From the NCBI RefSeq assembly GCF_031877795.1, contig NC_133932.1:79287937-79351936 (forward strand): 64,000 nt of DNA. Direction: 5' to 3'. Made by a program: the position numbers and the translations under genes. Of this stretch, positions 14,401 through 29,400 are shown in pieces. Below the pieces are notes generated by a model. The model was given only the letters and a program-made list of their open reading frames with translations, had not been told where the DNA came from and did no database searches. Source of the stretch: Strix aluco. Its lineage: Eukaryota > Chordata > Aves > Strigiformes > Strigidae. Every line of letters begins with the position of its first letter. The first letter of the stretch is position 1.

Positions 14401-17400
14401 CTTAATAGAACTATCGTATCTCTTCTACAGTCACCTCCCCTTCAAACTAAAAAGTCAGTTCGTTATCTTAGCAGCTAGTCACTTTGGTATTCTCTCACAC
14501 AAACACAATAGCTTGCAAACACATTATGCCAGCTATTCATTCTGCTGTCCTCCTTTGATACTATTTTAGGTCTATTCTTTCTGAGACAGGCTCCTGACCT
14601 CACACGTCAGAGGTCTAGGTATCAGAGGTATGCTCAAGGTTAAGAGCTGCCTAGGTCATAAGGCACAAAGAAGAAGCAAGTCAGCAGGGCTAGGCTTTAG
14701 ATTACCGCTGATACAGCATTTGACAGCAGACTATTTAAAGTCGTCTAAGAATTATCTGAGAGGATGAAGAAAATGAAGATCTATATCCTGAACTTACTCC
14801 TTCGGTATAACGGACAAGGAAACCTTTTGTATTTTCCTAATTCACACATGTAGTGTGACCCATTTCTTAGTCGAAGTTTTGAAGAAATATGCTAACAGAA
14901 CATTCTTCCAGGAAGAAATCATTCTGAGGATGCACTATGCTTTAATTGAGTAGCATAGCGTATCTGTGTAATGTATTTCCATCCTGGTGCTTTATGAGTG
15001 GAAAAATTCCCCAAACCAACTTACTTCATCTTGTAATGACTCTTCAACTTGTTCATCATAGTCTTCATCTTGTCTTTTCACTAAATTAAAAAACAAATAT
15101 TAAACCATTACATTTCTAGAAGCGCATTTTCCCTGTGAAAGGGAAAAAATCATGCAGAAACCAATTTAGAAAATAAGAAATAGTAGCTGAAGAGGCAACA
15201 GGATTTTTTTGTCTTTAAGAAGCTTCAAAGAGCTTTCACAGAAAAACAAGTAGTATAATGAGATAGCTCAATTTAAGAATGTGTAAAAGTGCATGAAATA
15301 GAAATAAATGCACCAGCTTGTACATAAGGACAAAAGTGCACAGAAATAAGAAACTACCATTGCTTTAAGAAAACTGTAAAGACTTCAGATGAAAAAAAAC
15401 CACAGAAATGACAACACCATAGACATGTGCACTGTCAAGTAAATCTGTCCATCAACTTTGATTAAACGACAGTCTTTCTGCAAGTGATGCCATCTTAATC
15501 CTCCCAAAGCTTACAAATGTAACTCATGGATTCTGTTGTTTCAAATCCCAGTTATCTTATACAAGTATGCAAATCAAAGAAATCTGAACTAAGCTTTTTT
15601 TGTGTCTTCAGAAATTATTAGGAATTCTGCTTTAAAGAACAGCCATTATCACATGTTAACAGGAATTTGTGTTAACTTACCCTGTCTTAATTCTTGATTT
15701 TTAAAGTGCTCTTCTAGTTTTCCTTTCAATATTCCTCCAAGTTCTTCAAAGTGTTCGTTGTTAAGGCATCCGTCTCCCATTACCTCAATGCACTAGTGAA
15801 ATAAAATGATCAGTTTTTCAGCTTTAAGTTTCATGAGCAGTCTCAATGAAATCTAAGTACACAGAGAATATTAATACATGCTCTGCTTTAAGTGATCACT
15901 AGCAGAAGTAATACTAATAGAACATTCATACTGTAATCAATGCTCAAATTATGCAAGCAAGGCATAGCACCACTGTACGTTTCATGCACATAACTGCGGT
16001 GGTTTGCAGTTAAAATTAACAAATCTGGCAATTATTCTAAGTTAATACTTTGGAATTTTGGTTCTTGCAAAAAAGTACAACTAAGTTCTTCAATCAGCTA
16101 TAACAACATTTAGTCAAGCCAAAATTCATGTAGAGGAAGCCTTGCAATGAACACCAAACACATGTCCTTTCCTACCATAAAAAGCTACAAACAGCAACAC
16201 CACAAAATTTGTACGGAAGAAAGTTACCTTTGCAAAAGAATGCATTATTTCTGAAAGAACGTCTGAATCTGGTTCTGTCCCAATGGCTTTGATGAGCGCA
16301 TCACACATGAAGTGCCACATCTGTGTGAGGTACTCTGGCCCACGAACTCTAGCACATTCAAGAAGGAGGGGCATTGACTCTGCTGCTGCCACTCGAACAC
16401 GTTTCATTATTAAGGAAATAAAACAATCAAGGCTTACATAAAGTGCTTAGAATTTAAGCACCTACCACCGTAATGAAGTTACTAGCTTTCTACCTGAAAT
16501 TTACTTTTTTTAATTACAGTTCAGTGCATTTGATTTCTTAATTAGATACAGATTAAGATCATAGGAAAATTAAACTGTTTGCTATTTAAAAGTTGTTTCA
16601 AGCCTGTTTCAGGCCATGACAGAACAGCTATACAAGTTCTCCTTCACTTTGCTGTCACAAACATCACTTTCTTTACTGTTTGCTTTTAACATTATAAACA
16701 TGCTTATTTAAAAAGAAACTAGGGGGAAAAAGTAGGATACATTGCCTAAAATAGTGTGTAAAACAACGTTCTCAGAAACAATTTCTGCTATAAAGCAACA
16801 GAATTTTTTAACACTAACACTTTCAATTCATTTAGGAAAACAGTAAGTACAACTCTGATTCTTCCAAACGAAGTTTCTGTTTTCACAGTAGAATTCGTTA
16901 ATAGGATATCATCATGGAAATAGAACTTCAACAAGGGAACCATCAGCTTTACAACTTGCTCTGTGTACTCCACGAATCCTTCTTTTAGTTCTTTTGCATA
17001 GCAAACCTGAAACACAGAGCATGGAAATGCCACCTTTAAGGGAAAATACTGTTACTAATATTTTTCAACTATGTAGTGGTGAGAAAGACTGTTAAAAGTT
17101 CAAGGTTTTAAAATTTATTTTACAAAACATGCAATAATTTCTTTACCTATTCCCTCCATTATGGTATTTTAAGAAAACCTGATAGCAGCATGAGGTCTCA
17201 CTCTTAGTACGCACATGTGTTTTTCAAACCGAATTCAGAAACATCAATATTTGCAAAAAGGAACTATTCTAACATCTCAAATTCCTTAAAAGTTTTGCTA
17301 ACAAAGGAAAACTATCTGTTCATCTTAAAAATTGAAGCTCCAAACTGAAGAAATTGTTTTTAATCAAGCAAGCCACATGCAATGAAGCATCTGAAATCCA

Positions 17401-20400
17401 AACTTAACACTATCACCCTAAGAAAAACAGAACTATTTCATTTGATACTATAAATACAGATTTTGGCTTCAGATGATTGTCCAGCAATACACAGATCACC
17501 AAAACTCTCCTATTACTCACCAGCATCTGGCATGCCGTTGCTTTTTCTTCAAGGCCTGCAGTTTTAATTCCAAAACTTTGCTGATCTCCTAGATTTACAA
17601 ATTCCCAACCATCATCATCACTCATATTCTCCATATCTTGTGCTGTTATACAGAGGGGGGAAAAAAAAAAGTAATCTAAATGTGCTACAGAATCATGTAT
17701 TCCAGTACTCTTTCAAGCAAAACATCTTAAACCTACTGTCTAAAAGAGCTACTTCAGGTTTAATGGATGCAGTCTTCATTAGAGGTCCCATGACAACAGG
17801 AAGGTACTGCTGAAATTCCTTTCCAAGAATTTTACACATTCTGGCCCATGCTGAGATCATGTAAGAAATCTATAAAAGAGAAGACAGTCAGAATTTTCAT
17901 GTCCCACATTTTATTTTAATGCTTACTTAAAAGAAAAACATAAAGGAAGAATGTTACACAACAGGACTTTTTAAAAGAATTTGTCAGCAGTGATAAAACT
18001 TATTTCAAAGAGAAGAACTCATCCAATATGCAATCCATATAAAAATGCATCTTCAAAAGATCTGTCCCACGTCTTTATTTGTAACAATGTATTGACACTA
18101 CCTCTGATCAAAGTTGCTATACATGTAAAAATGTGACAGTATAAGATGTACTTGTAATGCAATCACAACTGTATTGAAAAGTAAATTTCTTTCTGAAACG
18201 AATAATTTCCTGAATTTAAATTATACTATTGAGTCACGTTCCTGAAAACAGCAAATAGAGCAAAAAAAAAAAAAAAAAAAAGAGTGCAGTACAGTGTTTT
18301 CAGAGGAGTATGTTTTCAGCTGCACGTCAAAATAGCTCTCCACTCATTAGAACAGCTGTCTAACAAGTCTTGTTGAACTATTTATAAGAAGGTGACAGCA
18401 AGGGAATAGGTCATACAATGCCAAACAAAGTAGTTACTAAGACAAGGAATGATTACCCACATGCTGAAATTTCTTCAGCAAATATAGGTCCTGAAAGTCT
18501 CATTTCCTAATCATACTTCTGTGGAAGACTCTAAGGCCATCTTAGGGCAATCAATCTCAGTGTTTGTAAGACATGCTGAACAATTAATCTGAAGGTGTAA
18601 TTACATGGGGCGGGGGCACGGAAATGTTACACGTACAAAGAACATTTTTAACACTAACCAATGAGCTATGCACGATTTTAACATACCTGTGGATCATCAT
18701 CTTCTAGATCACTGAAGTCTGTTTGTGTCTTTAACAACAGCTGCATTACATCTGATGCATCCTGCATAAACTAGATACAGGAAACAACTATGTTTTTAAA
18801 CGCAAATTAAAAGGGTACTTTTCAGACTTAAACGCTCACTTAAATTGTTTGGTGTTGAATCCAACATATTATCAAGACATAAGCTAAAGCTGGAAACAGA
18901 CTGAAATGAGGATAGAAGTGAAAACACAAGTAGTTCTTCTGGAAGCATCACCGTCATTCTTGTTTTAAGCTTCACTGTACCTCTGTTCACATACTTAGAA
19001 GTAGAGGACTATTTAAATAAAACACTACATAAGTAAATACTAATACTCACAAAAAGTATCTGACAATTCTAACTTTCCCAGATACCTCCTTACTATTTTG
19101 ACTCCTTTCTGGAACTGGGATAAAAGCTGACAGCAAAAGCCACTAAGTTATGATCTAGTAACATTTTAGGTCACATCCCATGCCCCTGTGATGTTACACC
19201 TACTTTCTTTTCACTGCCCATGTTCCCAGTAGTCATCCAAGAATGATTTATTAAACATTCGTTATGTTTAAAATTTGTTTAAAATTTGGGTGCATGAACA
19301 GTAAGTTTTCTGGTAGTCCTTCCAAGTCAAAGGAAGGGGCTGGTAATTTTGAGGGGGACTATTAGTATTTTCGTACTGCATATATCACATTATTTTACTT
19401 TGAAGTGTGATTTTTCTGTTTTGTTCACTCAATAAAATAAAATGAAAATCTGCAAAATGTAATGTGAACTGGCTATCAGAACACTTAGACTCTTACAACA
19501 TCCTTCACAGTTGTTTCTCCATACTTTTAGAGACATGTTTTAACCAACTTATCAAAAAAACCCCTGTCAAATACATTAAGCCTCATGACAAGCAAGTACT
19601 TCAAGTTCAATTATGAGCACATTTAAACCTTTTCAGGCATCTGCATACAAAAACTGTGTTAAGTTTCATTTGAAAAATTTTCCCGCCATTCTGACACTGA
19701 CTAAATGAGATGCTCCAAGATTTCTCTTAAGGCAAAAAAAACCCAAACAAAGAAAAAATGCTTGATTTCAACATTGTTCAGTGTGACAAGAATAACTTAA
19801 GCTGTAATAGTCTCATAAGATTCTATTGTGAATTTGTGAATCTAAACAGAAAGACAGTCACCTCAGAAATGAAAACAGGAAGACAAACAGAAATCAGCAA
19901 CAAGGCTCTATGTTTAACAAGTGTATATATTAATTCAGTGTTAACACTGCAAAAAACAAAGGCATATTAAAATATATTTAGACCATTAGATAAGACCTAA
20001 GCTTACCTTTTCTTTACCAACAGCAAGACCAATTAGGCTGATGCATTCAATAGTCTTTCCTCGTAAAAGTCTTAATTCCTTCTGAACAGCATTCTCAACA
20101 ATGTGTTTTAAAGAGGGCATAAATAAATCATAGTAGGGAACAAACTTCTCCTCTGCTGTATCTGCAACTGATGCAATTGAAGTCACAACTTGCTCCAAAA
20201 CTAGCTTAGTGCCTTTCTGTATCAACTTGGAAAGAGGAAGAATAAAGTGTTACATTTCTAAAGCACATACTTTACTTAAAAGCAAGCCAAATGTAAAAAT
20301 CTGCTCTTGTTGTATCCTAATTCTTGTCAGTTTAGACCCACATCAGCAGATATGTATACTGGCTTATTTCAGAGGTCTTGGTTCAGCTATACTTAATTCT

Positions 20401-23400
20401 GCATATGTTACAAGGTTACCCTTCATGAAACAATTTGTTCCGTATATTATACCTCTTGCAATTTTATCACCATAGTGGAATGAAGATGCTTCACTAGATT
20501 ATCCAAATATGGAATAAGCAGTGACTTGGGACAATCTTCAGTGAAGTTAATGAGTGCTGCAGCTGCATGGGCTTGAACACGCTGGTTGCCTTGATCCTCC
20601 ATGGTTTGCAGAAGAGCTGCTATTACCTGAAAAAGAAATGTTTATTTTCAGAAGAACCAATTTCTGAAGAGGACATAGTTTTACCTTTTTTTTTTTTTTT
20701 TTACTATTCTACTACTTGCCTTCTCATGAAATTTCTTTTGAAAACCAGGTGCGAAGTCAGTTGCCATTTGTCCGATAGCATTACAAGCGGCGTATCTTAC
20801 CCTTGGATGCTGAAAAAGTATTTCCCTCAAATAGTTAACAATAGTCATGACAGCAGAAATGAAAACATTTTGAAATCATTACCAGAATTATACTCACAGG
20901 ATCCTGAAGGAATAGCAAAACAAAATTAACTATCTCATTTAAAATTCCCTCCATCTGTTGGTGGCAACCTTCTCCAATGGCTGAGAGCGCCATCAAGCCA
21001 GCATGCCTATATTTCCAGTCAGCTACAGAAGAGTAAAAATGAAAATAAATATGTTATTTTGGAAACTAAAAAGCACCACAAAGACAAATCACCTTTCTGG
21101 GGGCTACAGGAGGAGAAAGAGTGAAGAATAGGAGAGGGAAGGGAAACTGCTGCATCTACTTGATTTGTTAAAACACTTTTCACTTTTCCTCATACATCCA
21201 GAGATGCATGAAAATTTGCGTATCTAATCCAGGCCAAATCCAGACCTAGAAAAAAGAATTCTCAACTGCTGATACAAGTATGTACATAGTACTAAAACCT
21301 GGGAACTGCATTTTAATTAAATGAGCTAACCAGGGAAACATCAGGGCAGTGTTTATTTTTCCCTCACTCCCATTTTTTTTTTTTTTTTTTTTTAAATAGT
21401 ATCAGAAAGTCTATACCTTCCTCTTTATGTCAGGAGGGAGAAAAGGTCTAGTGACTCAAATAATATCAAGATTTAAAACAAAGAAATAATTAGTACTAAA
21501 CTTTTCAACAGTCTCCCCAAGACTGTTTAAGAGCAGTAACATTACATTTAGGGATGTAAGGCTTTCCCCACCTCCGAGTCCTGTTAGCCTATTCTCAGGC
21601 TAATGGGTATTGTTGAAATGGATCTTTCATGCCCCTCTCCTTTTTCTTTAGGCAAGGGAAACATGAGAAACTTTAATTTCTTTTTTTTACAAAATCTTTC
21701 TCTGTGCTAGAAACCATGGGATTACAGAAAAGAAAATGAGAAGAACAGGTTTATCAAATGACCTGCGGGAAAGACATGCATCAGAACTTCTTTCCCAAAA
21801 TACTGCAAGATTTCATTATTGCTGGTAATGTATTAAATTCCTGGAATGAAGAACACTGCAGTTCAGAGCACCGGAATCCTGACACTCAAGCTTCTGTTTG
21901 ATCAGGATGAGATGAATATCAACTTGACAGAAGCTACAGTGAAGAAGCAGTTTATTTTGTGCTATTCATTGGATGTTCCTAGTTAAGCCTGCACCTCTTG
22001 TTACTCCCACTGTATTACTATTAGCATGCATTCCAGACTTGAAATTAACGATACTACAAAAAGAAACACAATCATGTTTGGACCATCTGGCTACCCAATC
22101 CAGACCCAGAAGTTTTAAATTATTATTTCAATAAACATTTGTGAGAACAGCGGTGTGGAGAAGAGAAGGGAAAGTTTGATTTCTGAGACTATTGATGATG
22201 TTTTAATCTAAATGTCTTCATCTTTCCTCCCAACTCCCTACCAGTGAAAGCCTCTGAACCAAACAATATCTACTGCATTTCCCTTTTCCAAAGAGTACTA
22301 ATTGTTATGGAAAGCTCTGACCCAGCAGAAAGCATCAGCCATCAACAGCATGACTTCTCCCCTTCACAGGAGTCAGGTCTTACAGCCATTAGACTCTACA
22401 CCTTTCTGTGGGTACTACAAAACTAGGCATTTGCTAGCTTTGAAGCTGTTAACACTGGAAGATTCAGGTTAATCCATTTCCTTAATAAAACTTCTTTTAT
22501 GGAAAAACTTAATTCCAAACTGACTTTATAAGTGTTCACACTCTACAGGTGGTACCTTGAGTAGCCCTATGTTCCATATCCAATATGGCAACAAGTCTTT
22601 TTTGGACTGGGTTTTAAATCATGAAGGTAGGAAAAATACCCAGAACTTTTGCATTATCTTCTACTTCAAAGGTTCAAAGCACAGGTCAAGTGAAAGCACA
22701 TGTAGCATATGCACAGTACTTTTTTGAATGACTGCCTGAGCAAGCATTACAGGTATTTTAAGAGGAAAAGAAGCACACAAAACAACTGATGAGAATATAT
22801 GGAACCACCTCAGGAAGCAAGTATTAAAATCACCATACCAAAAGACAGCCAGCCTACCACAGACAGGGAAAAAAGGAAAGATAAGTTTTCCTCTATGAAC
22901 TGTAATGCTGTAAAGTATTAAAATTTCACTTAAATGCAGCACTTCTGAAGAAGCAAAAAATTTGAGCTACAGAATAACAGGTGGCAGTTCAGGCATATTT
23001 GAGGTACTGTGAGGCACTCTGTAGGGATTTAAAAAGAATATTCTAAAGTAAAAAGTCTTCCCTTATTTATATTTAATTCAAAGTGAGTTTAAAAATAAAA
23101 TGTACTGTTTTGTTTTTGACATCTCTGTTCAGCTGTCCATGTTCCAGAAAAATGTTGTAATGCACTGTATAGAAGTTTAATAAATCACAATCTAAACTTC
23201 CAAGTTCACAGCATTTACAAGTTTTGCTACTGAAATCAAAAGTGGAAGTGTTTAAAAATATATCAAGTAGCTAAACACAAAGATTTAAGAGGTATCAAAG
23301 CTCCCAGAAAGGATAGAACTGTAAAAGAAAAGAAAATGCAGTGACTTACGATTCTGAAGCATTTGCATAATATGTTCTTTAATCATAGGTAAAACAAGTT

Positions 23401-26400
23401 TTCCTCCAAGGCCACATGCCATCCTGTCCAGTGCACTCTCACCAGCAACTGCATTGCTAAACATCAGTTACAGAAATATCAGTGGTTTGATATCTACAAT
23501 AAAACAAACAGTCCAACAGGGCACGGAAGTGCCCTTTCCTGCAGTTCTAGTCTTCAAACTTCTGCCATCTGAATGCACATGAGCCTCCATAAGTAAATAA
23601 AGCATACCCAAACCTAAAAGCACACACACCAGTCACAAAATAATTATTTACCCTCCACCTAAACATTTATTATCTGTAGCCCACTGACTAAGTTATTACC
23701 AAAGAAACTTGGGCCTTGCTAGCACTGAAGGTATAGACAATTTCACAACAATTACACATACCTAGAAAGCTGAAACTAAATTTGCAATGAATTAAGCAAT
23801 AATACTGGCTATCATCTTTCTGTCACGAGAACACAAACCAGTTCAGACTTGCTATGAATCAGGTGAACCAGCAGAATTCAAGCTTTGGTACCTAAGAGCC
23901 CCTTCTTGCATGGCTGCAGTACCAGTAGTCTAGTAGCATGTTCTCTTGACAATGACTCAGGCAGAAAATATTCAGCCCAGGTGAGGAATCTGTGACTCTT
24001 AGCCAGTTCCAGAACTGAGAACAGCCAAACATTATCTGTGTAAAGTGTCTTGTTCCACCCAATAGAATTATTCCCTACATAAAAGCAAAAAACTTTCCAG
24101 TTACAGTCTGGGTATGGCTTGCACTGTAATAACTCAAGGTTATTACAGTCCATCCTAGACACCCAGGCTGGTGGAAAAGCTGAGTAATGGTTCAGAAAGG
24201 GATGAACCTCCCTTTTCTTTGAAGTAGCAGTCAGCTGGGTCAGAAATAGAGGTCTTCAACTATTATGCTTGAATCCCCGATTTTCCTTACAAACCGTCTA
24301 GAAACTCACATGCTATGAACAAAGGTGTTTGCACAAATATATTGACAGTATTGTATTTGTTCTTCAGATTAGTCATGTTTAAATAAACAGACACATCACC
24401 AGCAAGACAACAGAGCATGGGCGCTTAGGTTTAGATTGGAGGAAACTCACTAAAGTTAATGGCAATTTTTGTCTGAAATTATGTTCTTTGAGCTCTTTCC
24501 TCCCACTATTAATTCACACCTTTAGTTTGAGGAAATAAAGATAGTCTAACTTAGAAAAATGACCACACACCTTCCCGCAATGTTTGCAAGGCTTTTGCCA
24601 GGAAAAGAGGAAGTTGGATTAACCTTTTCCTCCTTTAGAATTTTACTGCTCTATGAAGTCAGAGCAACAAAAAACTGGAAATGCTAAAATATTCCCTGCT
24701 GGTTTTGTGTAGGCTGACTCACATCCCCCTTAGTCAGATCTGAACACACCCTAACTAGGCTACAGCCTGATGATCATTAGTCCATTTCTTGGACTGCACA
24801 GAATTCCAGTTGTCTTATGAAGCCACAAAGACTTAAGCACCAAAAGAGATTAACATGCACATCAGCTGAACAACTCTCCACAAAGGTGAACTTCGGTGCT
24901 GGGAAACACATAGTAACATGAGTGAACCTGCTAAAAGGAAAAACTAACACCACGCACAGAGTCACAAGAGACTAGCTGTTGTCCAGTATTTTGTGTCTAA
25001 TCCTCAAGCTCTCCTATTACTTCGAGGACCAAATGAGCTACATTTCCCCTTTAGGCTTAGGTTGCTGAGCATGATTTGTTTTCTGATCTTTGCTCACTCT
25101 ACTCATGACTCTTAACAAAAAAAAGGAAAATTTTCACTCTAAAATCCATAGGCAACTAACTTGTGTTTAGAAGAACAAAGTTACTCTGCTGAAAATAGAG
25201 AGAAATTGGCATGCCTTAAGTGGATGATTCAGCATACTTACTAAAGCTGCCTAAAGCAGGCCGTCTGAATAAACTTCCACACCCTGAAAGGCTTGATGAG
25301 AATTTGAACTTTAATACTCTATTTCCCCTTGAAATTTAGCTGAATGAAAAGATTCAAATACTTGACAAACCTGAGTGCAGTGGTGTTTGACAGTTCTACC
25401 TGTATGGCAAAATTTCAAAGTTGAGGAAACAAAACAAGTTAAAAGGGTCTGGTCTACCATGTGAGAGGGGGAAGAAAGGACAGCTTACTTTCAATTCTAT
25501 AATCAAGGGGAACATAAAAAAGTATTCTAAGTCAAGCAGATATTAAACAGGTTCTTCCATAAATTCCTACACATCTATCTAGTAGAAGTTGCTATACAGT
25601 TTGGTAGTAAATCAACATCTCTTCACTTGCCTACCTTCCTGTGAAGATTTCAAAGTGTTCTGTGACAAATGTTTCAAAACTCTAATTAAATCTGAGTCTT
25701 GAAGGAGATGTCAGATGTGGCAAAAGTGTCTAGACTGGTAGATGAACATCTGTGTCTTCACAGAATTCTGGAGATACTTATCTCCTACATGTATTTCTGC
25801 TTTCTTCTACTCTATTCTAACTATATTTGGACAAGAGCAGATGTAACAAGATGCTGTAGACAAAACTGTCATTTTAGTGAAAATTTGGAGCAAGCTACAA
25901 ACCACACAGGAATAAGCAAATCAGAAAGACTGGACATCTTTATTAGATCTTTCTTGCCCAAGACACAACAAAATAAGCTACTACTAGCCATACCAAAAGA
26001 TGTAAAATAAAAGCAAAATCATAATATTTTTTAGCTAGATGAAATCCAGCAAGGAATTCCACTATGCATTCTGATGTCCTTTCAGAAGGTAGGCAGTTTT
26101 TCTTCTTTAACACCACCTTTTCAGGGGCACAGATACAGAAAAATATGAAGAGATTGGTTGTAGATGATTGAACAGGTCAGCATCCTTCAGCTTTGGCTCC
26201 AACTAACCTCAGGATAAGTCCTCAATTTAAAGGGTTACAAAGCACTGACTTCTGAACCAAGCAACATAAATGACAGAAGAAACAAGTTTGGAAAGTTAAA
26301 ACAGTGCAAAAGAGAAGACAAAAGGACATGCAACTTGTAGAAGTAAATTACAGCAATACACAGATAGTGAAAGAATTTACTTACTTGCTGAACAGTACGT

Positions 26401-29400
26401 AAATAACCTACATATGAACTGTCTGAGAAGAGTCATATATACCACTCATGACCGAGGGAACAAAATTATAAAGGTTACTTGAGTAAAGAAGTAATGCACT
26501 GCAGTCACTTGCATCCTACACTTAAAATTTGCCTTTAGCCACACAGTCTTGATAATATATTGAAACAACTAGTTTCATAATTACCTGTCAAAATCATCAT
26601 CTTCAAGCTCATCTGCATTTGCCCAATCTTCATCTTCTTCCAAGTCAACCATCATTGCTAACATTTGAGGAACTAAAAAAGAAGAAGTTTTAAACTTAGG
26701 TTGCCTTCTTAAAATAGCTCCTCAAATAACAAGCATAAAATTTAAGTTCTCTCCTTTCAAAAAAATCACTGAAGAAAAATAACTCTTCTTCCAGTAGCAT
26801 ATAGCCAAGTCTGTCAAACTGCATCAGCCAATAATTCACAATAGATTTTCGGAAAAGTATTTTCAGAACATTCAAATCGAGAGTAAAAAGAAGTTGAGTG
26901 TATTTCTTACCAGGACTAATAGCACAATGCAAATTTTTTTTTAAATTATGGAGATTGTAAAAAGTAAATTCCTTAATAAAGTTCCTTGAAAGCGTTAAAA
27001 ATAGTATATATCCTTTAAGAACTTTGACATCATCCTTTGAACATTTACTGATGAAAGAGACAATATTCATTATGGAAAAACAACACTCAATCCTTAAGTT
27101 TTACAAACATGATAACTTTTGTTAACTGTATGTACAGTGGTCACTTAGCATGAAGATTTACTTTTACAGTAAGGTAATGGTTTAGAACTTGAAACTTCTC
27201 CCCATTTAATGTAAAATTTTGGCTTGTATCTTGAAAATATCTTGCACATAATAATCACCAGTTTTCTACTTCTATCTCCATAGATTGATTCTGTCTGCTC
27301 TTCTCAGTGTAAGTCTTTACAGAGGCTATTATTACACATGCTTTATATCATAATGTGCAACTACTATGTAATAAGCAACACCTATTCTTCTGAGGTGTTC
27401 TCACAGGAGGAAGGAGTGCAGGGATTTGTCTATTGTGAGCCTGCCTGTTCCTGTGCACTTCAGAAGCCCAAGGGGTGAAAAGTATACCTTGCACTTTCAG
27501 AGCAAAGTAAGGTGCTCTGAAATATTCTTTACCTTGTATTACACTAACCACTCAGAGCAGTTGTTTGAATTCAAGACAATTTATGCAGAAAAGCTTTACT
27601 TTGCCCTGGAAACAGAAGTTTTCAGTTAAATACTCAACCTTTGAGGTTTAAGAATCTTTTTAGGACAGTCTACCACATATCTTGAAGTCAGGCATCATCA
27701 TTAACTGACCTTTACAGCAACCAACCTCAAAACCTAGTAGGCATACAGTAGTCCATGCTGCTGCTGAGACTTACTGAAACTGGTGAATTTTGTAATTTAC
27801 TTACACTACTGCAAATCTATAACAGAGACACAACCCTAAGCAAACTCACCTCACCATACATCTGGACAGATGAGAAACTTCTGGTGAACTGATGACAGAA
27901 GAAACTATTGCTCACTGACAGCATTGTGGGGCACGTATCAAGAAAAGATCAAATTATGGATTGATTTGCTTGATGTGACTACATATCTTCAGCCAGAGAT
28001 TATACCATGGCTGCAAAAACCTTCAGAGAGCTTTTATAAACATATCAAGATAACTTAATGGACACTATGAACTCTCTAGCACGATGCCCACATGTCAGAA
28101 TTCTATATACTTACCAGTCACTGAAAAGAATTTCCTCAAAAAAAAGTATTATAGCCCAGAAGCTTTTCAGACACAGACACTCATAAGCACAGACATGAAA
28201 ACAATGTATCGTCACATCTCTGAAACAGGGAAGTCAACCATCATCCGCCACAAATGCTATGCAGGTCCAAAAACTGATGTCATAGCATTTGTTGCTACTA
28301 ACAAGCAAGGCTGAGTACAAACTGTCATCCAAAGCTGTCTGGCCATCATTATATCTAGAACTTGCAAAAGCTTGTAAACATGCTGTTTCCTCTTAAGTTT
28401 AATATGAACGTGGTTGCCAGGAAGTATAGTTTCACCGAGAATTTTTTTAAATGTAGAGTTGCACATTAAAGTTTCAACATTGTCCCAACAAGCCCTCAAA
28501 ATTTAATTATTGCCAATATATAGACTGTTCACAAACAAGTTAAGGATGACCCCACTAAGCCTCCTTCTTGTCAGAGCATGCCATGACTCTCCATTTTCTG
28601 GAGACTGAACAAAACTACAGGCAAAGATAGGCTGCAGCTCCAATTTCTAGGGAAAAAGCAATACAACACTCTGCTATCTTGAATTCTGAGCTCAAGGAGG
28701 GAAGTCTGAACCCAAATAGAATTCTGAGTAGATAACTGGTACACAGAACACAGATTAACTCCTAAATCAGTCTCATGTTCAGTAAAACCAGCATAAGATG
28801 ACAGTTTTGCCTAAGACCCAGTTCTAGTTGTGAGGATCAAGTGATTTATCAACTTTTTAGTGAAAACAGAAAGCCTTTTAAACTAAGGCACAAAACCAAG
28901 ACAAAAGCAATCCTTTTTGGCTACCTTTTTAGCATTCTCTGAACATAACTGCTTTACTAGGTCTGAAAAATAAGTGTCTTTCACCTTAGTGATTCATTAA
29001 GAGCAATTTTACAACAGGTTGCAAACCAAAGGCATTTCATTCCTGCATGGTGCCTTATCTTAATGCAATATCTTAATACAAATATTTCATTCCTAAACAG
29101 CAACTAGCAACCCAATATACAAGTAATACATTCTAAAGAGATAGAAGGTACTTCTCCACTATGCTGCCTGACCAGATAAGAAGCTTGTAGTGATTTGGGG
29201 GACAGCAAGTGTCAAGTGTTAATATTCCCAACAAGCTACAGGACAGACTGAAAACACAGAATTCTAAATATTTTCAAATTTCAAAATATATTCTAAAAGA
29301 ATCTGTTCTTTAAAAAACTATTCTACAAGTAAGCAAAACTTCTAGTTAATAGTTTTTAAACAGTGCAGATCCAGTCCACGTTTTCCAGAAGTTTTATGAT

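Noticed and set aside
20714..20720. Ordinary GT donor at 20715 for exon 12
   Set aside because: It adds five bases and breaks the frame, while the GC donor gives exactly 30 codons and matches the protein.
26696..27070. 124-codon intronic frame on the minus strand
   Set aside because: AT-rich Phe/Leu/Lys translation beside a real exon; no family resemblance or splice support.
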